A DNA stretch of 29,975 nt, taken from a virus. The stretch covers positions 1 through 29,975 of the IMG/VR virus record IMGVR_UViG_3300031801_000010; one strand, 5' to 3'. A program made the translations under genes and the position numbers. Of the stretch, positions 29,960 to 29,975 are shown piece by piece; the stretch's first letter is position 1; each line of letters begins with the position of its first letter. The notes beneath the pieces are model-generated. The model was not told the DNA's origin and did no database searches. It saw nothing but the letters and a program-made list of their open reading frames with translations.

Positions 29960-29975
29960 GTGCTGAATGAGGGTT

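Noticed and set aside
1-29975. CRISPR array, insertion sequence, integrase or att site
   Set aside because: No spaced direct repeats, transposase or integrase frames, or flanking duplications were seen; consistent with a lytic T4-like phage.

Overview
The window is AT-rich, and essentially every supported gene lies on the minus strand, tightly packed with many ATGA, TAATG and GTGA stop/start overlaps. It is a segment of a T4-like (Straboviridae-type or marine T4-superfamily) myovirus genome. The evidence is the replication module in T4-like order: sliding clamp gp45, clamp loader gp44, gp62, RegA, DNA polymerase gp43, UvsX recombinase, gp41 helicase and gp61 primase. The IscU scaffold, 2OG-Fe(II) oxygenases, MazG-like protein and RuvC-like resolvase are typical accessory genes of marine T4-like phages. 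The host cannot be read from the sequence; a marine proteobacterium is an inference.

Layout in the direction of transcription (right to left). At 29.98-29.0 kb an intrinsic terminator ends an upstream unit, followed by a 50-aa protein, a MazG-like helical protein and a small secreted Cys protein. At 29.0-24.0 kb lie gp45, gp44, MazG-like, thioredoxin-like, gp62, RegA, a repeat/EF-hand-loop protein, IscU and a 2OG oxygenase. At 24.0-23.5 kb is a gene-poor interval with a probable 228-nt structured RNA (17-bp closing helix, predicted pseudoknot) and a 51-aa basic protein. At 23.5-15.7 kb lie a staphylococcal-type nuclease, DexA-like exonuclease, 2OG oxygenase, zinc-ribbon protein, gp43, an unknown, UvsX, a small acidic protein and gp41.

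At 15.6-5.8 kb lies a late/virion-type block. Three adjacent genes encode proteins whose first ten residues match the pattern of the T4 internal-protein capsid-targeting peptide (M-x-x-[FY]-x-x-[YH]-L-x-E), and a fourth has a related leader. Their bodies resemble a nuclease, a KxDG nucleotidyl ligase, a cytidylyltransferase and a small beta-rich protein. Below them lies a 1049-aa, Lys-rich, modular protein whose modules are separated by repeated EEVEIDE-type linkers ending in [ILV]-x-E, the type of site cut by the T4 prohead protease. I infer a set of capsid-packaged proteins, possibly delivered with the DNA, including one polyprotein chain. This is the most interesting system in the window.

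At 5.8-1.9 kb an early-type unit carries gp61 primase, a pair of divergent paralogues, FmdB-like and other zinc-ribbon proteins, a rhodanese-like protein and a RuvC-like resolvase. The left edge (1-1901) is the start of a long Trp-rich, probably virion, protein that runs off the window.

Six near-perfect sigma70 promoters (TTGACA or TTGACT, exactly 17 bp, TATAAT) drive the replication units. Two of them (gp43, gp61) place the expected transcription start only 2-3 nt from the ATG. TATAAATA-like late-promoter candidates lie upstream of late genes.
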